This document shows, piece by piece, positions 49,741 to 57,880 of a stretch of 64,000 nt of DNA (position 1 is the first letter of the stretch; each line of letters opens with the position of its first letter). The notes beneath the pieces are model-generated. The model searched no databases. It saw only the letters and a program-made list of their open reading frames with translations, and was not told the DNA's origin. The position numbers and the translations under genes were made by a program. Source of the DNA: G013214665 sp964649815 (GTDB lineage Bacteria; Pseudomonadota; Alphaproteobacteria; Rhodobacterales; Rhodobacteraceae); assembly GCA_964649815.1 (NCBI GenBank), contig CAZYQC010000010.1:1-64000 (forward strand). The letters run 5' to 3'.

Positions 49741-50520
49741 TTACTCAACGCCCAAAACGTCCGGTGTTTCCCACGCCAGGTGCTGACCACCGTCTACACA
49801 TAGCAACTGTCCAGTGATGGCAGGAGAATCGATGAAATAACCCAGAGCGCGGGTGATATCGTCTGGGTTCGCGCCGCGTTTGAGGATGGTCGCCTGACGT
49901 TGCGCGGTGAAATGGTCCAGTGATTGCCTGCTGCCCTGCAGGGTCGGCCCCGGCCCGATCGCATTGACCCGCACCGCAGGCGCCAGCGCACGCGCCGTCG
50001 TTTGCGTCATGGCCCAAAGCCCCATCTTTGCGATCGTATAGGTCATGAATTCGGGCGTCAGCTTTAACACTCTTTGATCGACCATGTTCACGATCAACCC
50101 GGTCGCAACCGGTTCGGACGCGTCATCAGTGCTTGGGGTTAATCCTTGCTGTGCGAAAGATTGGCTAAGCAAAAAAGGCGCGTGCAAGTTGGAAGAGATA
50201 TGCCGATGCCAACTGTCTTCGGTCGCTGTTTCAATCGTGTCATGCTCAAAAATCGACGCATTGTTGATCAAGCATGTGATGGGACCGCCCAACTCGCGCA
50301 CCGCTGCGTCAAACAATGCGGTGGTCTGCGCTGGGTCCAACAGATCGGCTTGCAGACAGACCGCCTTTTGCCCTGCGGCCTCTACCTGTCGCTGTGTTTC
50401 GCGCGCGCCTTCGTCCGAGCTGGCATAGTGGATCGCGACATCATAGCCCCGTTGGCCAAGATAGATGGCCATAGCTTGCCCCAGGCGGCCGCCTGCGCCT
50501 GTTACCAACGCTCTGTTCAT
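49741..50520 (-). CDS. Pteridine-reductase-like short-chain dehydrogenase (FolM-like)
   Basis: A 259-residue SDR with cofactor loop TGAGGRLGQ (7-15). The catalytic Ser of normal SDRs is Asp: D148 in NMVDQR, with Y161 and K165 (TYTIAK). The spacings 13 and 4 equal those of pteridine reductase PTR1 (D181, Y194, K198), so reduction of dihydropterin or dihydromonapterin is the best guess. Such pterins also feed phenylalanine hydroxylase and folate metabolism. It is upstream of uvrC on the same strand but separated by 303 bases. Confidence 0.82.
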   Translation of the reverse strand: MNRALVTGAGGRLGQAMAIYLGQRGYDVAIHYASSDEGARETQRQVEAAGQKAVCLQADLLDPAQTTALFDAAVRELGGPITCLINNASIFEHDTIETATEDSWHRHISSNLHAPFLLSQSFAQQGLTPSTDDASEPVATGLIVNMVDQRVLKLTPEFMTYTIAKMGLWAMTQTTARALAPAVRVNAIGPGPTLQGSRQSLDHFTAQRQATILKRGANPDDITRALGYFIDSPAITGQLLCVDGGQHLAWETPDVLGVE

Positions 50521-50539
50521 GATGTTCGCTCTCTTTGCC

Positions 50540-51496
50540 TTAGGTCAGTACGAGAGTGACATAGGCCGCATAGAGCAAGGTCAACAGAATGCCCCATGTC
50601 CGGGTGATATCGCGCCCCATGTAGACAAAGGGCACGATCAGGATGGATGCAGCCAGCATCACCCAAAGATCAAATTGCAGGAACGCTTGATCAACGGGGA
50701 TCGGCCCAACCAACGACGCAATGCCAATAATGGCCAACAGGTTGAACATGTTGGAGCCGATCACATTGCCCAACGCAACATCCGCCTGACGGCGCAACGC
50801 GGCCATCACGGTTGTGGCCAATTCTGGCAAGGACGTTCCAACTGCAACCAAGGTGAGGCCGATGACGGTATCGCTGACCCCATAGGCACGCGCGATGATC
50901 GATGCGTTGTCAACCAAGAGGTCGGCGCCCAAAGGCAGGCCAAGCATACCAAGCACCAAGAATATCGCGATGCGCCAACCAGGCAGGTCTGGATCGGCGC
51001 CCTCTACATCCTCGTCTTCCGCGTCTTGTCCATTGCGGCGATGCGCGCGCGCTTCGAAAAAGGCGCTGGTCAGAATGGCCGCAAGCCCGCCCAACAAGAT
51101 CACACCGGCAATCCAGTCGAAAACACCGCGGAAGGCCAAGGCGATAAAGAGCAACGTGGCCGCGATCATGTAATTGTAGTTCTTTTTGCTGTCGCATTCG
51201 GACGTGTGCATCACGGCCAGCATCGCAGGAATACCCAAAACCATCAGGATATTCGCGGTGTTCGAGCCGACAACATTCCCCAAGGCGAGCCCGGGCGCAT
51301 CCTGCATGATGGCCTTGATCGCAATCAAAAGCTCGGGCGCCGAGGTGCCAAAGGCGACGATTGTGAGGCTGACGATCAGCGCCGGCACCCCCAGGCGCAA
51401 GGACAGGTTCACCGCACCTTTGACCAGCGCATCGCCCGCAAGCAGCAGAATGACCAGCCCAAGACCGGATAAAAGCCAGGGCATAAGCGCGCTCAT
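50540..51496 (-). CDS. Calcium/sodium antiporter (CaCA family)
   Basis: A 318-residue membrane protein with ten predicted helices in two inverted halves. The alpha repeats FGTSAPELLIAIKA and VGTSLPELATTVMA hold the cation-binding acidic residues; an acidic cytoplasmic loop (EDEDVEGADPD) lies between. YrbG-type exchangers move Ca2+ or K+ against Na+. Its start overlaps the preceding mini-gene by 4 bases. Confidence 0.93.
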   Translation of the reverse strand: MSALMPWLLSGLGLVILLLAGDALVKGAVNLSLRLGVPALIVSLTIVAFGTSAPELLIAIKAIMQDAPGLALGNVVGSNTANILMVLGIPAMLAVMHTSECDSKKNYNYMIAATLLFIALAFRGVFDWIAGVILLGGLAAILTSAFFEARAHRRNGQDAEDEDVEGADPDLPGWRIAIFLVLGMLGLPLGADLLVDNASIIARAYGVSDTVIGLTLVAVGTSLPELATTVMAALRRQADVALGNVIGSNMFNLLAIIGIASLVGPIPVDQAFLQFDLWVMLAASILIVPFVYMGRDITRTWGILLTLLYAAYVTLVLT

Positions 51497-51687
51497 TTAC
51501 GGCCTCGCGTCTGGCACTGGCATGGGCCTTGCCCAATGCGATAACGGCCACACGACTTGCATTTGGCTGATGCAAAGCGACGCCCACCGATCCAGTGCAG
51601 TTTGCCCAGCATGGCCAGAACCGCGATGAAAACCAGGAAAAGGAGAACTATTTTGGAGAGCAAAACGTCAGAGCCCAAACTGCGCAT
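51493..51687 (-). CDS. Zinc-ribbon membrane mini-protein
   Basis: A roughly 64-residue protein: one transmembrane helix (IVLLFLVFIAVLAML) and a cysteine-rich tail CKSCGRYRIGQGPCQC (C-x2-C and C-x-C), which would bind zinc. The start is uncertain; ATG at 51687 overlaps sppA by 20 bases and a TTG at 51663 would remove eight residues. Its stop overlaps the antiporter start (ATGA), giving a coupled unit sppA - mini-protein - antiporter. Function unknown. Confidence 0.7.
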   Translation of the reverse strand: MRSLGSDVLLSKIVLLFLVFIAVLAMLGKLHWIGGRRFASAKCKSCGRYRIGQGPCQCQTRGRK

Positions 51688-52462
51688 AAGCCGCGCGTTC
51701 TTCCAACTGGGTGAAAGCGTCATCCATCATCTGTCCCCCCAGCCGCGACAACAAAGGCCGACGCAATCCATAGCGCCGGAACTTGACCTTGTCTCCAAAG
51801 CGTTCCTTCATAATCGGCTTTAAATGACCAAGCCCGTCAATCAAACCCAATTCCTTGGCTTTGGCCGCCAACCAGATCTCTCCGTTAAAGAGGTCCTGAT
51901 CCGAAGTCAGCTTGCCCTCTCGGCGAGAGGTCACATGCGCAATAAAATTGGCGTGGATGTCTTCGAGCAGTGTTTTCAACCGCGCGACGTCCTCTTCCTT
52001 TTCCGGGCGGAACGGGTCGAGCTGGGATTTTGACGTGCCAGCGGTGTAAACGCGCCGGTCAATTCCGTATCGGCTGATGAGTTTGTCGACCCCGAAACTC
52101 GCCGAGATCACACCGATCGACCCAACCACCGAGTTTGGATCAGCGAAAATCTCGTCGGCCGCCACAGCGAGCCAATAGCCCCCAGATGCGGCCACGTCTT
52201 CGACAAAGGCAAAAACGGGGATCTCCTTCTCTTCTGAAAGTCGCCTGATGCGCGCACCGATCAATGAAGATTGCACCGGGCTTCCGCCGGGCGAGTTGAT
52301 TTCGAGGGCCACCGCCACCGGCTTGCCCCGGAACGCCTTTTCAATAGCTGCCGCCAGGGCCTGATCGGACAGGCCTGCGCGCCCGCCACTGGCGATGACG
52401 CCCTGCAGACGGACAACAGACACCTCTGGGTCAGATTTTACGAACGGAATCCAGCGTTTCAT
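51668..52462 (-). CDS. S49-family signal-peptide peptidase-like serine protease (SppA-like)
   Basis: A 264-residue protease of the ClpP/crotonase fold. INSPGGSPVQS forms the oxyanion region, the nucleophile Ser is in DVAASGGYWLA (about 111-121), and the Lys partner is probably in GTSKSQLDPFRP. SppA degrades cleaved signal peptides at the membrane; unlike E. coli SppA this short form has no transmembrane anchor. First gene of a three-gene overlap group with the mini-protein and antiporter. Confidence 0.88.
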   Translation of the reverse strand: MKRWIPFVKSDPEVSVVRLQGVIASGGRAGLSDQALAAAIEKAFRGKPVAVALEINSPGGSPVQSSLIGARIRRLSEEKEIPVFAFVEDVAASGGYWLAVAADEIFADPNSVVGSIGVISASFGVDKLISRYGIDRRVYTAGTSKSQLDPFRPEKEEDVARLKTLLEDIHANFIAHVTSRREGKLTSDQDLFNGEIWLAAKAKELGLIDGLGHLKPIMKERFGDKVKFRRYGLRRPLLSRLGGQMMDDAFTQLEERAAYAQFGL

Positions 52463-52532
52463 CTAGGGCCATTTAGAAGCGACACCGCTTGCAAACAAGG
52501 CCGCAGGCGTCAGTAAAACGCTTGGCGTTACT

Positions 52533-53294
52533 TTATTGTCGGATGCGCCAACCGGTTTTGAATATCCAACCCACAATCGCCAGGCAAATCCCGAAAAATC
52601 CGGCAATCGCAAAGAGAGAGGTCGCGATTGGAACGTCGGCCAAACCAAAGAACGCCCAACGGAAACCAGAGATCAGATAAACCACCGGATTAAAAAGCGA
52701 AATCGTCTGCCATACCGGAGGCAGCATAGAGATCGAGTAGAAAGAACCGCCCAAAAAGACCAGTGGCGTGACAATCAAAAGAGGCACAAGCTGCAACTGT
52801 TCGAAATTGCCTGCCCAAATCCCGATGATGAACCCCAGAAGGGCGAAACTGAGACAGGTCAAAACCAAAAAGGCGATCATGGCGAGGGGATGCGCGATGC
52901 TGATGTCGACAAAGAAAAACGACGTCACCAGAATGATCACCCCGATAAAGAACGCCTTGGTCGCGGCGGCGCCCACATAACCCATGACGATCTCTAGAAA
53001 GTTGATCGGTGCAGACAGCAACTCGTAGATCGTGCCGATGAATTTGGGAAAATAAATCCCGAACGAGGCGTTCGAAATCGCTTGGGTCATCACGGTGAGC
53101 ATGATCAAGCCGGGCACAATAAAGGCGCCATAGCTTACCCCTTCCACTTGGTCGATCCGGCTGCCGATGGCGGCGCCAAAGACGACAAAATAGAGGGACG
53201 TCGACAAGACCGGCGAGATCAAGCTTTGCGCGATCGTTCGGAAAAACCGCGCCATTTCAAAGATGTATATGGCGCGGATGGCTGCCCAGTTCAT
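52533..53294 (-). CDS. ABC-2 type transporter permease
   Basis: A 253-residue inner-membrane permease with six predicted helices and the ABC-2 signature region FGIWAGNFEQLQLVPLLIVT followed by PLVFLGGSFYSI. It belongs with the ATPase encoded immediately upstream (4-base overlap). Likely an exporter of a drug, lipid or polysaccharide; substrate not assignable. Confidence 0.92.
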   Translation of the reverse strand: MNWAAIRAIYIFEMARFFRTIAQSLISPVLSTSLYFVVFGAAIGSRIDQVEGVSYGAFIVPGLIMLTVMTQAISNASFGIYFPKFIGTIYELLSAPINFLEIVMGYVGAAATKAFFIGVIILVTSFFFVDISIAHPLAMIAFLVLTCLSFALLGFIIGIWAGNFEQLQLVPLLIVTPLVFLGGSFYSISMLPPVWQTISLFNPVVYLISGFRWAFFGLADVPIATSLFAIAGFFGICLAIVGWIFKTGWRIRQ

Positions 53295-54220
53295 GTCGCA
53301 TCCTCCTTGACCAAGGTCACAAAGATGTCTTCCAAGCTGGACTGGCGGGTTATCACGTCGCGCAACTGAAGGCCATTTTCTGACAAATCACTCAGAAGTT
53401 TCGTGATCCCCGTGCGCTGACCTTTGGTGTCATAGCCATAGACAAGACTGTGACCGTCATTCTCTAAGCTGAGATTGTAGTTTTCCAGACCCGCCGGAAT
53501 GTCTGAGATCGGAGCAGCAAGCTGCACTTCGAGCTGCTTTTTGCCCATTTGCGCCATCAGCTGTTCTTTGTCCTGCACCAGCAAGATTTCCCCCTTGCTG
53601 ATGACGCCAACACGATCCGCAATGGCCTCGGCTTCTTCGATGTAATGCGTGGTCAGAATGATCGTCACGCCGTCTTTTTTCAGGTCGGCCACGATGTCCC
53701 ACATGTCTTTGCGCAGTTCGACATCGACCCCTGCGGTTGGCTCGTCCAGAAACAGAACCCGCGGTTCATGCGCCAAAGCCTTTGCAATCAAAACGCGCCG
53801 CTTCATGCCGCCAGACAATTCCTTGATCTGGTTCTTTCGCTTGTCCCAGAGTGACAGACGGCGCAGCAACGTTTCGATCAGAGCGTCGTTTCGGGCTTTG
53901 CCAAAGAGGCCGCGCGAAAATCTGACTGTATTCTGGACCGTCTCAAACGGCTCGAGCGCGACTTCCTGAGGGACCAGACCAATCATCGAACGAGCCGCTC
54001 GAAAGTCCGACAAGATGTCATGCCCGCCGACGCGCACCTCGCCAGAGCTTTGGTTGATGATCCCGCAGATCGCCGAAATAAGCGTGGTCTTGCCCGCGCC
54101 ATTGGGGCCAAGCAACGCAAGGATCTCGCCTTCCTCGATTTCAAGGTTAACGCCCTTGAGTGCTTCGAAACCGCTGTCGTAGGATTTTCGAAGATCTTTT
54201 ACTGTCAGAATTGCTGCCAC
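53291..54220 (-). CDS. ABC exporter ATP-binding protein
   Basis: A 309-residue ATPase with Walker A GPNGAGKTT (about 38-46), signature LSGGMKRR, Walker B VLFLDEP and the H-loop TTHYIEE, plus a C-terminal accessory domain (about 225-309) of DrrA/CcmA-like exporters. I start at GTG 54220 (MAAILTVKDLRKSYDSG) with AAGGA 9 bases before it; the longer frame is non-homologous. Forms an exporter with the overlapping permease. Confidence 0.92.
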   Translation of the reverse strand: MAAILTVKDLRKSYDSGFEALKGVNLEIEEGEILALLGPNGAGKTTLISAICGIINQSSGEVRVGGHDILSDFRAARSMIGLVPQEVALEPFETVQNTVRFSRGLFGKARNDALIETLLRRLSLWDKRKNQIKELSGGMKRRVLIAKALAHEPRVLFLDEPTAGVDVELRKDMWDIVADLKKDGVTIILTTHYIEEAEAIADRVGVISKGEILLVQDKEQLMAQMGKKQLEVQLAAPISDIPAGLENYNLSLENDGHSLVYGYDTKGQRTGITKLLSDLSENGLQLRDVITRQSSLEDIFVTLVKEDAT

Positions 54221-54302
54221 TGTAATCCGTCCTTGGCTGATGGCTTCAACATGGTGCTGCGCGCGCAAATGCGTTGCGCGTGGCTGCACATCCGTTGTGC
54301 GA

Positions 54303-54818
54303 TCAACTTTTGCCGGTCAACCGACCCAGCCAGGACTTTTTATCGCCCGCCTCATCGTCGTCTTCGGCAGCATCCTTTGGTCCTTCGAGCTGCTCTTGAA
54401 GGTTGGTAAAGAACTGATCGGCCATTTTCTTGGCAAAGCCGTCGATGATCCGGCTGCCCAACTGGGCAAGCTTGCCGCCGACCTTTGCCTCGACATCATA
54501 GCTTAGCTCGGTTCCGCCATCGACAGCTGCCAGACGCACATCGGCGCCGCCTTTGGCGAAACCAGCGGCCCCGCCTTTGCCTTCACCACTGATCTTAAGG
54601 CTTTGATTTTCCAACATTTCAGAAAGCTGCACCGCCCCTTTGAACGTGGCTTTGACCGGCCCGACCTTTTGTACAACAGTCGCCTCAAAACCGTCTTCGG
54701 GTGTTCCCGTGACCTCTTGCGCCCCTGGCACACAGGCTTTCAACACGTCCGCGTTCAACAACGCCGCGTAAACCACATCGGGCGTCGCCGCGATTTGGCG
54801 GGTATCTGACATCTGCAT
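54303..54818 (-). CDS. CoxG-family SRPBCC protein
   Basis: A 171-residue START/SRPBCC-fold protein: MSDTRQIAATPDVVYAALLN ADVLKACVPG and TELSYDVEAKVGGKLAQLGS RIID are the CoxG (carbon-monoxide-dehydrogenase subunit G) pattern. A charged C-terminal tail KSWLGRLTGKS may be a membrane-binding helix. CoxG proteins assist CODH-type molybdoenzymes in some bacteria, but no coxMSL is nearby, so a general lipid- or ligand-binding role is equally possible. GGAGG precedes the ATG. Confidence 0.85.
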   Translation of the reverse strand: MQMSDTRQIAATPDVVYAALLNADVLKACVPGAQEVTGTPEDGFEATVVQKVGPVKATFKGAVQLSEMLENQSLKISGEGKGGAAGFAKGGADVRLAAVDGGTELSYDVEAKVGGKLAQLGSRIIDGFAKKMADQFFTNLQEQLEGPKDAAEDDDEAGDKKSWLGRLTGKS

Positions 54819-54921
54819 TTGGCTTCCTCCGGTCCGTCTCTGACAGACTTATCGCCTTCTTTCACGATGCGCCATGCCCGCATTTGCGTGACTGCGCGCG
54901 AAAAACTGATACGGATGACGC

Positions 54922-55902
54922 ATGACTGCACTGACCAGAGACCGTGCCAATCTGGGCATTTTGTTCATCCTCATTGGAATGTTCGCGATTTCATTGAACG
55001 ATCTGGCCATCAAGCAATTGTCTGGCGCCTACCCTCTGCATCAAATCGTTTTCGCGCGATCGGGCATCGGCATCCTGTTCAGCTTGGTGCTGGTCCAGTG
55101 GGAAGGCGGCTGGAGCATCTTGAAAACCACGCAACCTGGCTTGCAGGCTTTGCGCGGCATCTTGATTGTCATCGCCAATATGTCGTTCTTTCTGGCCCTC
55201 GCCGTTTTGCCGCTGGCCGACGCGACTGCGCTGTTTTTTGCAGCCCCTTTGTTCATCACAGTGTTGTCCATCCCCCTGCTGGGCGAGCGCGTAGGCATAT
55301 TACGGCTAAGCGCGGTTCTGGTGGGTTTTGCAGGCGTGGTGATTATGCAACGGCCCTGGGCAGGCACCGAAGAACTGAGTGTCACACGGCTGGTGTTGCT
55401 ACTGCCTGTTCTGTCTGCGTTAACCTACGCTTTGAACCAGGTCCTGACCCGCAAACTGGGAGCGGTCAGCAAAGCCAGCGCCTTGGCCGTCTATATCCAA
55501 GCGACGTTCATTGTGGTTTCTCTGGGCTTTTACCTGGTGGCAGGCGATGGCCGCTACACGGAACATTTCGACAATGCGTCGATGCACTTTCTTTTGCGGG
55601 CCTGGATTTTGCCGCAAGACGGCGATTGGTGGATCTTCCTTGGGCTGGGGCTGAATTCGGCCATTATCGGATATTGCTTAAGCCAAGCCTATCGTATGGC
55701 CGATGCAGCCACCGTTGCTCCATTCGAATACATTGGCCTGCCGCTCGCAATATTCTGGGGATATGTCGTGTTCGGTGACTTGCCGGTCTTTGAAGTTTGG
55801 ATTGGCATTGCCTTGATACTTGGCAGCGGTTTGTTCGTCTTTCTTAGAGAGCGTCAGAAAGCACGACTGCACCTGCGCCAAAACATGCGCCCCGGTGGTT
55901 AA
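54922..55902 (+). CDS. DMT-superfamily (EamA) transporter
   Basis: A 326-residue permease with ten hydrophobic segments in two EamA repeats (ISLNDLAIKQLSGAYPLHQI early in repeat one, SALTYALNQVLTRKLGAVSK opening repeat two). Substrate unknown; related alphaproteobacterial proteins are annotated as S-adenosylmethionine or amino-acid carriers. Its stop overlaps the tail of the convergent quinone oxidoreductase by 4 bases. Confidence 0.87.
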   Translation: MTALTRDRANLGILFILIGMFAISLNDLAIKQLSGAYPLHQIVFARSGIGILFSLVLVQWEGGWSILKTTQPGLQALRGILIVIANMSFFLALAVLPLADATALFFAAPLFITVLSIPLLGERVGILRLSAVLVGFAGVVIMQRPWAGTEELSVTRLVLLLPVLSALTYALNQVLTRKLGAVSKASALAVYIQATFIVVSLGFYLVAGDGRYTEHFDNASMHFLLRAWILPQDGDWWIFLGLGLNSAIIGYCLSQAYRMADAATVAPFEYIGLPLAIFWGYVVFGDLPVFEVWIGIALILGSGLFVFLRERQKARLHLRQNMRPGG

Positions 55903-56861
55903 GCGATTGTAATCACGACTTTTCCTGTGGCCTGGCGGGTTTTCAACAGGTCCAATCCAGCGTTTGCCTCTGCCAGAGGCAAACGGTTCGAGATATGGGG
56001 GCTTAGCTTTCCTTCTGCGTACCAGCCCATCAAAACGTCAAAACTGTCCGTCAGCACTTTGGGGTTCACGCGCGTGTACGCCCCCCAATAATACCCGATC
56101 ACCGTCAGGTTTTTGACCAGCAAGATATTCGCTGGAATTTGCGGAACCTCGCCGCTCGCGAAGCCAAGCGGCAGGAGCCGGGCATCTGGATTGCACGCGC
56201 GCAACGCTTCATCAAAAAGCTTGCCGCCGATGGGATCATAGACGACATCCGCGCCGCCCAAAGCCTTGACCTGGCCCCGCAGATCTCCGCTATCGCTGTC
56301 GATCAGATGGTCTGCACCCGCATCCGCAGCGATCTGGAGCTTTTCAGCACCCCGCGCACAGGCGATCACTTCTGCGCCCATCAATTTGCCGATTTCGACA
56401 GCCGTCAGCCCAACGCCACCAGACGCGCCCAGCACCAGCAAGCGTTCGCCTGCGCGCATCCTGGCTTTGTAGTCAAAGGCAACATGCGCGGTTCCGTATG
56501 CCACCAGAAACGCGGCCGCATCATCAAACGGCATGTTGTCTGGCGTGGCCACAACCTTTGCCGCGTCAACAGTTGCAAACTCGGCCAACCCGCCAAAACC
56601 ACCATAGGCGGCTACGGGCTGGCCAACGCTGAAGGTCGTCACACCGTCTCCGACCGCGTCGACTGTGCCCGCGTATTCCATGCCAAGCGTGGCGGGAAGG
56701 TCGGGTTTTTCCTGGTAGGTGCCTTTGATGATCAAGAGATCGCCAAAATTCAGGCCGCATGCCTGTACTTTGACGCGGATCTGGCCCGGCTTTGGTGCGG
56801 GCACCGGCACGTCACACAGCTGCAACGGCTCACCACGTTCGATCAATTGCATAGCGCGCAT
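55899..56861 (-). CDS. NADPH:quinone oxidoreductase-type (zinc-free MDR) enzyme
   Basis: A 320-residue medium-chain reductase without zinc-ligand cysteines: VKVQACGLNFGDLLIIKGTY, AAAFLVAYGTAHVAF and the NADPH loop LVLGASGGVGLTAVEIGKLM (about 142-161) typify the quinone oxidoreductase/crotonyl-CoA-reductase-like branch. Last gene on the strand after the rib-nusB operon, 20 bases downstream of nusB, so it may be co-transcribed. Substrate unproven. Confidence 0.88.
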   Translation of the reverse strand: MRAMQLIERGEPLQLCDVPVPAPKPGQIRVKVQACGLNFGDLLIIKGTYQEKPDLPATLGMEYAGTVDAVGDGVTTFSVGQPVAAYGGFGGLAEFATVDAAKVVATPDNMPFDDAAAFLVAYGTAHVAFDYKARMRAGERLLVLGASGGVGLTAVEIGKLMGAEVIACARGAEKLQIAADAGADHLIDSDSGDLRGQVKALGGADVVYDPIGGKLFDEALRACNPDARLLPLGFASGEVPQIPANILLVKNLTVIGYYWGAYTRVNPKVLTDSFDVLMGWYAEGKLSPHISNRLPLAEANAGLDLLKTRQATGKVVITIA

Positions 56862-56881
56862 GCGGGTGCTCCTGCTTTTGG

Positions 56882-57352
56882 CTATGAAAAGGCGTCGGGC
56901 CGTGCTTCTCGTGCCATGTGGTCCAACACTGCGTTCACGAATTTCGTTTCCTGCCCCTCGGGAAAGAAGGCGCGCGCCACGTCCATATATTCAACAATCA
57001 CCACTTTGGGCGGCGTGTGCGGATCCCGCAACTCGGCCCCCGCCGCACGAAACAAAGCCCGCAATGTGGGGTCAATGCGCGCTATCGGCCATTTGGCAAC
57101 AAGGGCACGGTCGGTCGCTTGGTCGATCGGCGCTTGATAATTCACGGCCTGCTCGAGAACCTGTGCGAAATGGTCGATATCGCCATCCACGAATTCCGCG
57201 CCTTCCACTTCGGCCCCAAAACGGTGGTCCAGAAACTCGCGCCGAACGGTTTCGACGGTTTGGCCAGAATGCTCCATCTGGAAAAGCGCTTGCACAGCAT
57301 AGAGCCGCGCCGCTGAGCGCATTTTGCGTTTCTGATTTCCAGAGAGAGGCAT
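56882..57352 (-). CDS. nusB: Transcription antitermination factor NusB
   Basis: A 156-residue all-helical protein that binds boxA RNA with NusE/S10 for rRNA antitermination. ARLYAVQALFQMEHSGQTVE, KWPIARIDPTLRALFRAAGA EL and PPKVVIVEYMDVARAFF are the expected NusB segments. It follows ribH by 3 bases, the common rib-nusB layout. Confidence 0.95.
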   Translation of the reverse strand: MPLSGNQKRKMRSAARLYAVQALFQMEHSGQTVETVRREFLDHRFGAEVEGAEFVDGDIDHFAQVLEQAVNYQAPIDQATDRALVAKWPIARIDPTLRALFRAAGAELRDPHTPPKVVIVEYMDVARAFFPEGQETKFVNAVLDHMAREARPDAFS

Positions 57353-57355
57353 GGG

Positions 57356-57877
57356 CTAGGCGATTTGGATTGGGTCAGAGGACGGAAGGAAACCGACCCC
57401 TTTGCGTTGGGCGCCCCACTTACGGCTGAGCGCGACAAGATGCAAGGCCGCAGCAGCAGCGCCACCGCCTTTGTTTTGATCCTCTGGATCGGCCCGGACT
57501 TCGGCCTGCTTCATGTTCTCGACCGTCAAAATTCCGTTGCCGATACACAAACCCTGCAGCCCCAACAAAGAGATCGCGCGCGAGCTGTCGTTGCAAACCG
57601 TTTCGTAGTGCGTCGTCTCGCCACGCACGACGCATCCAAGCGCCACATAGCCATCAAAGTTGGACATACGCTCGGCAATCCCGATGGCGGTCGGTACTTC
57701 GAGTGCGCCCGGAACCTCAACAACCTCGCTGGTTGCGCCCGCGGCAGCAAGCTCTGCTTGCGCGCCGGCCAAGAGGTTATCAGCGATATCCTTGTAGTAA
57801 GGTGCGATAACGATCAGCACCTTGACCGGTTTGTCGAATGTCGGCCTGTCCAGAATGTAATGACCAGAGCTTGCCAT
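57356..57877 (-). CDS. ribH: 6,7-dimethyl-8-ribityllumazine synthase
   Basis: Condenses the ribB product with aminoribitylamino-uracil. The 173-residue subunit has VIAPYYKDIADNLLAGAQAE, VPGALEVPTAI and GCVVRGETTHYETVCND; it normally assembles into pentamers or larger shells. It starts 3 bases after ribB. Confidence 0.94.
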   Translation of the reverse strand: MASSGHYILDRPTFDKPVKVLIVIAPYYKDIADNLLAGAQAELAAAGATSEVVEVPGALEVPTAIGIAERMSNFDGYVALGCVVRGETTHYETVCNDSSRAISLLGLQGLCIGNGILTVENMKQAEVRADPEDQNKGGGAAAAALHLVALSRKWGAQRKGVGFLPSSDPIQIA

Positions 57878-57880
57878 GCC

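Noticed and set aside
54303..54818. Part of a CO-dehydrogenase (cox) cluster
   Set aside because: No coxM, coxS or coxL gene is present nearby, so only the CoxG-like fold is claimed.
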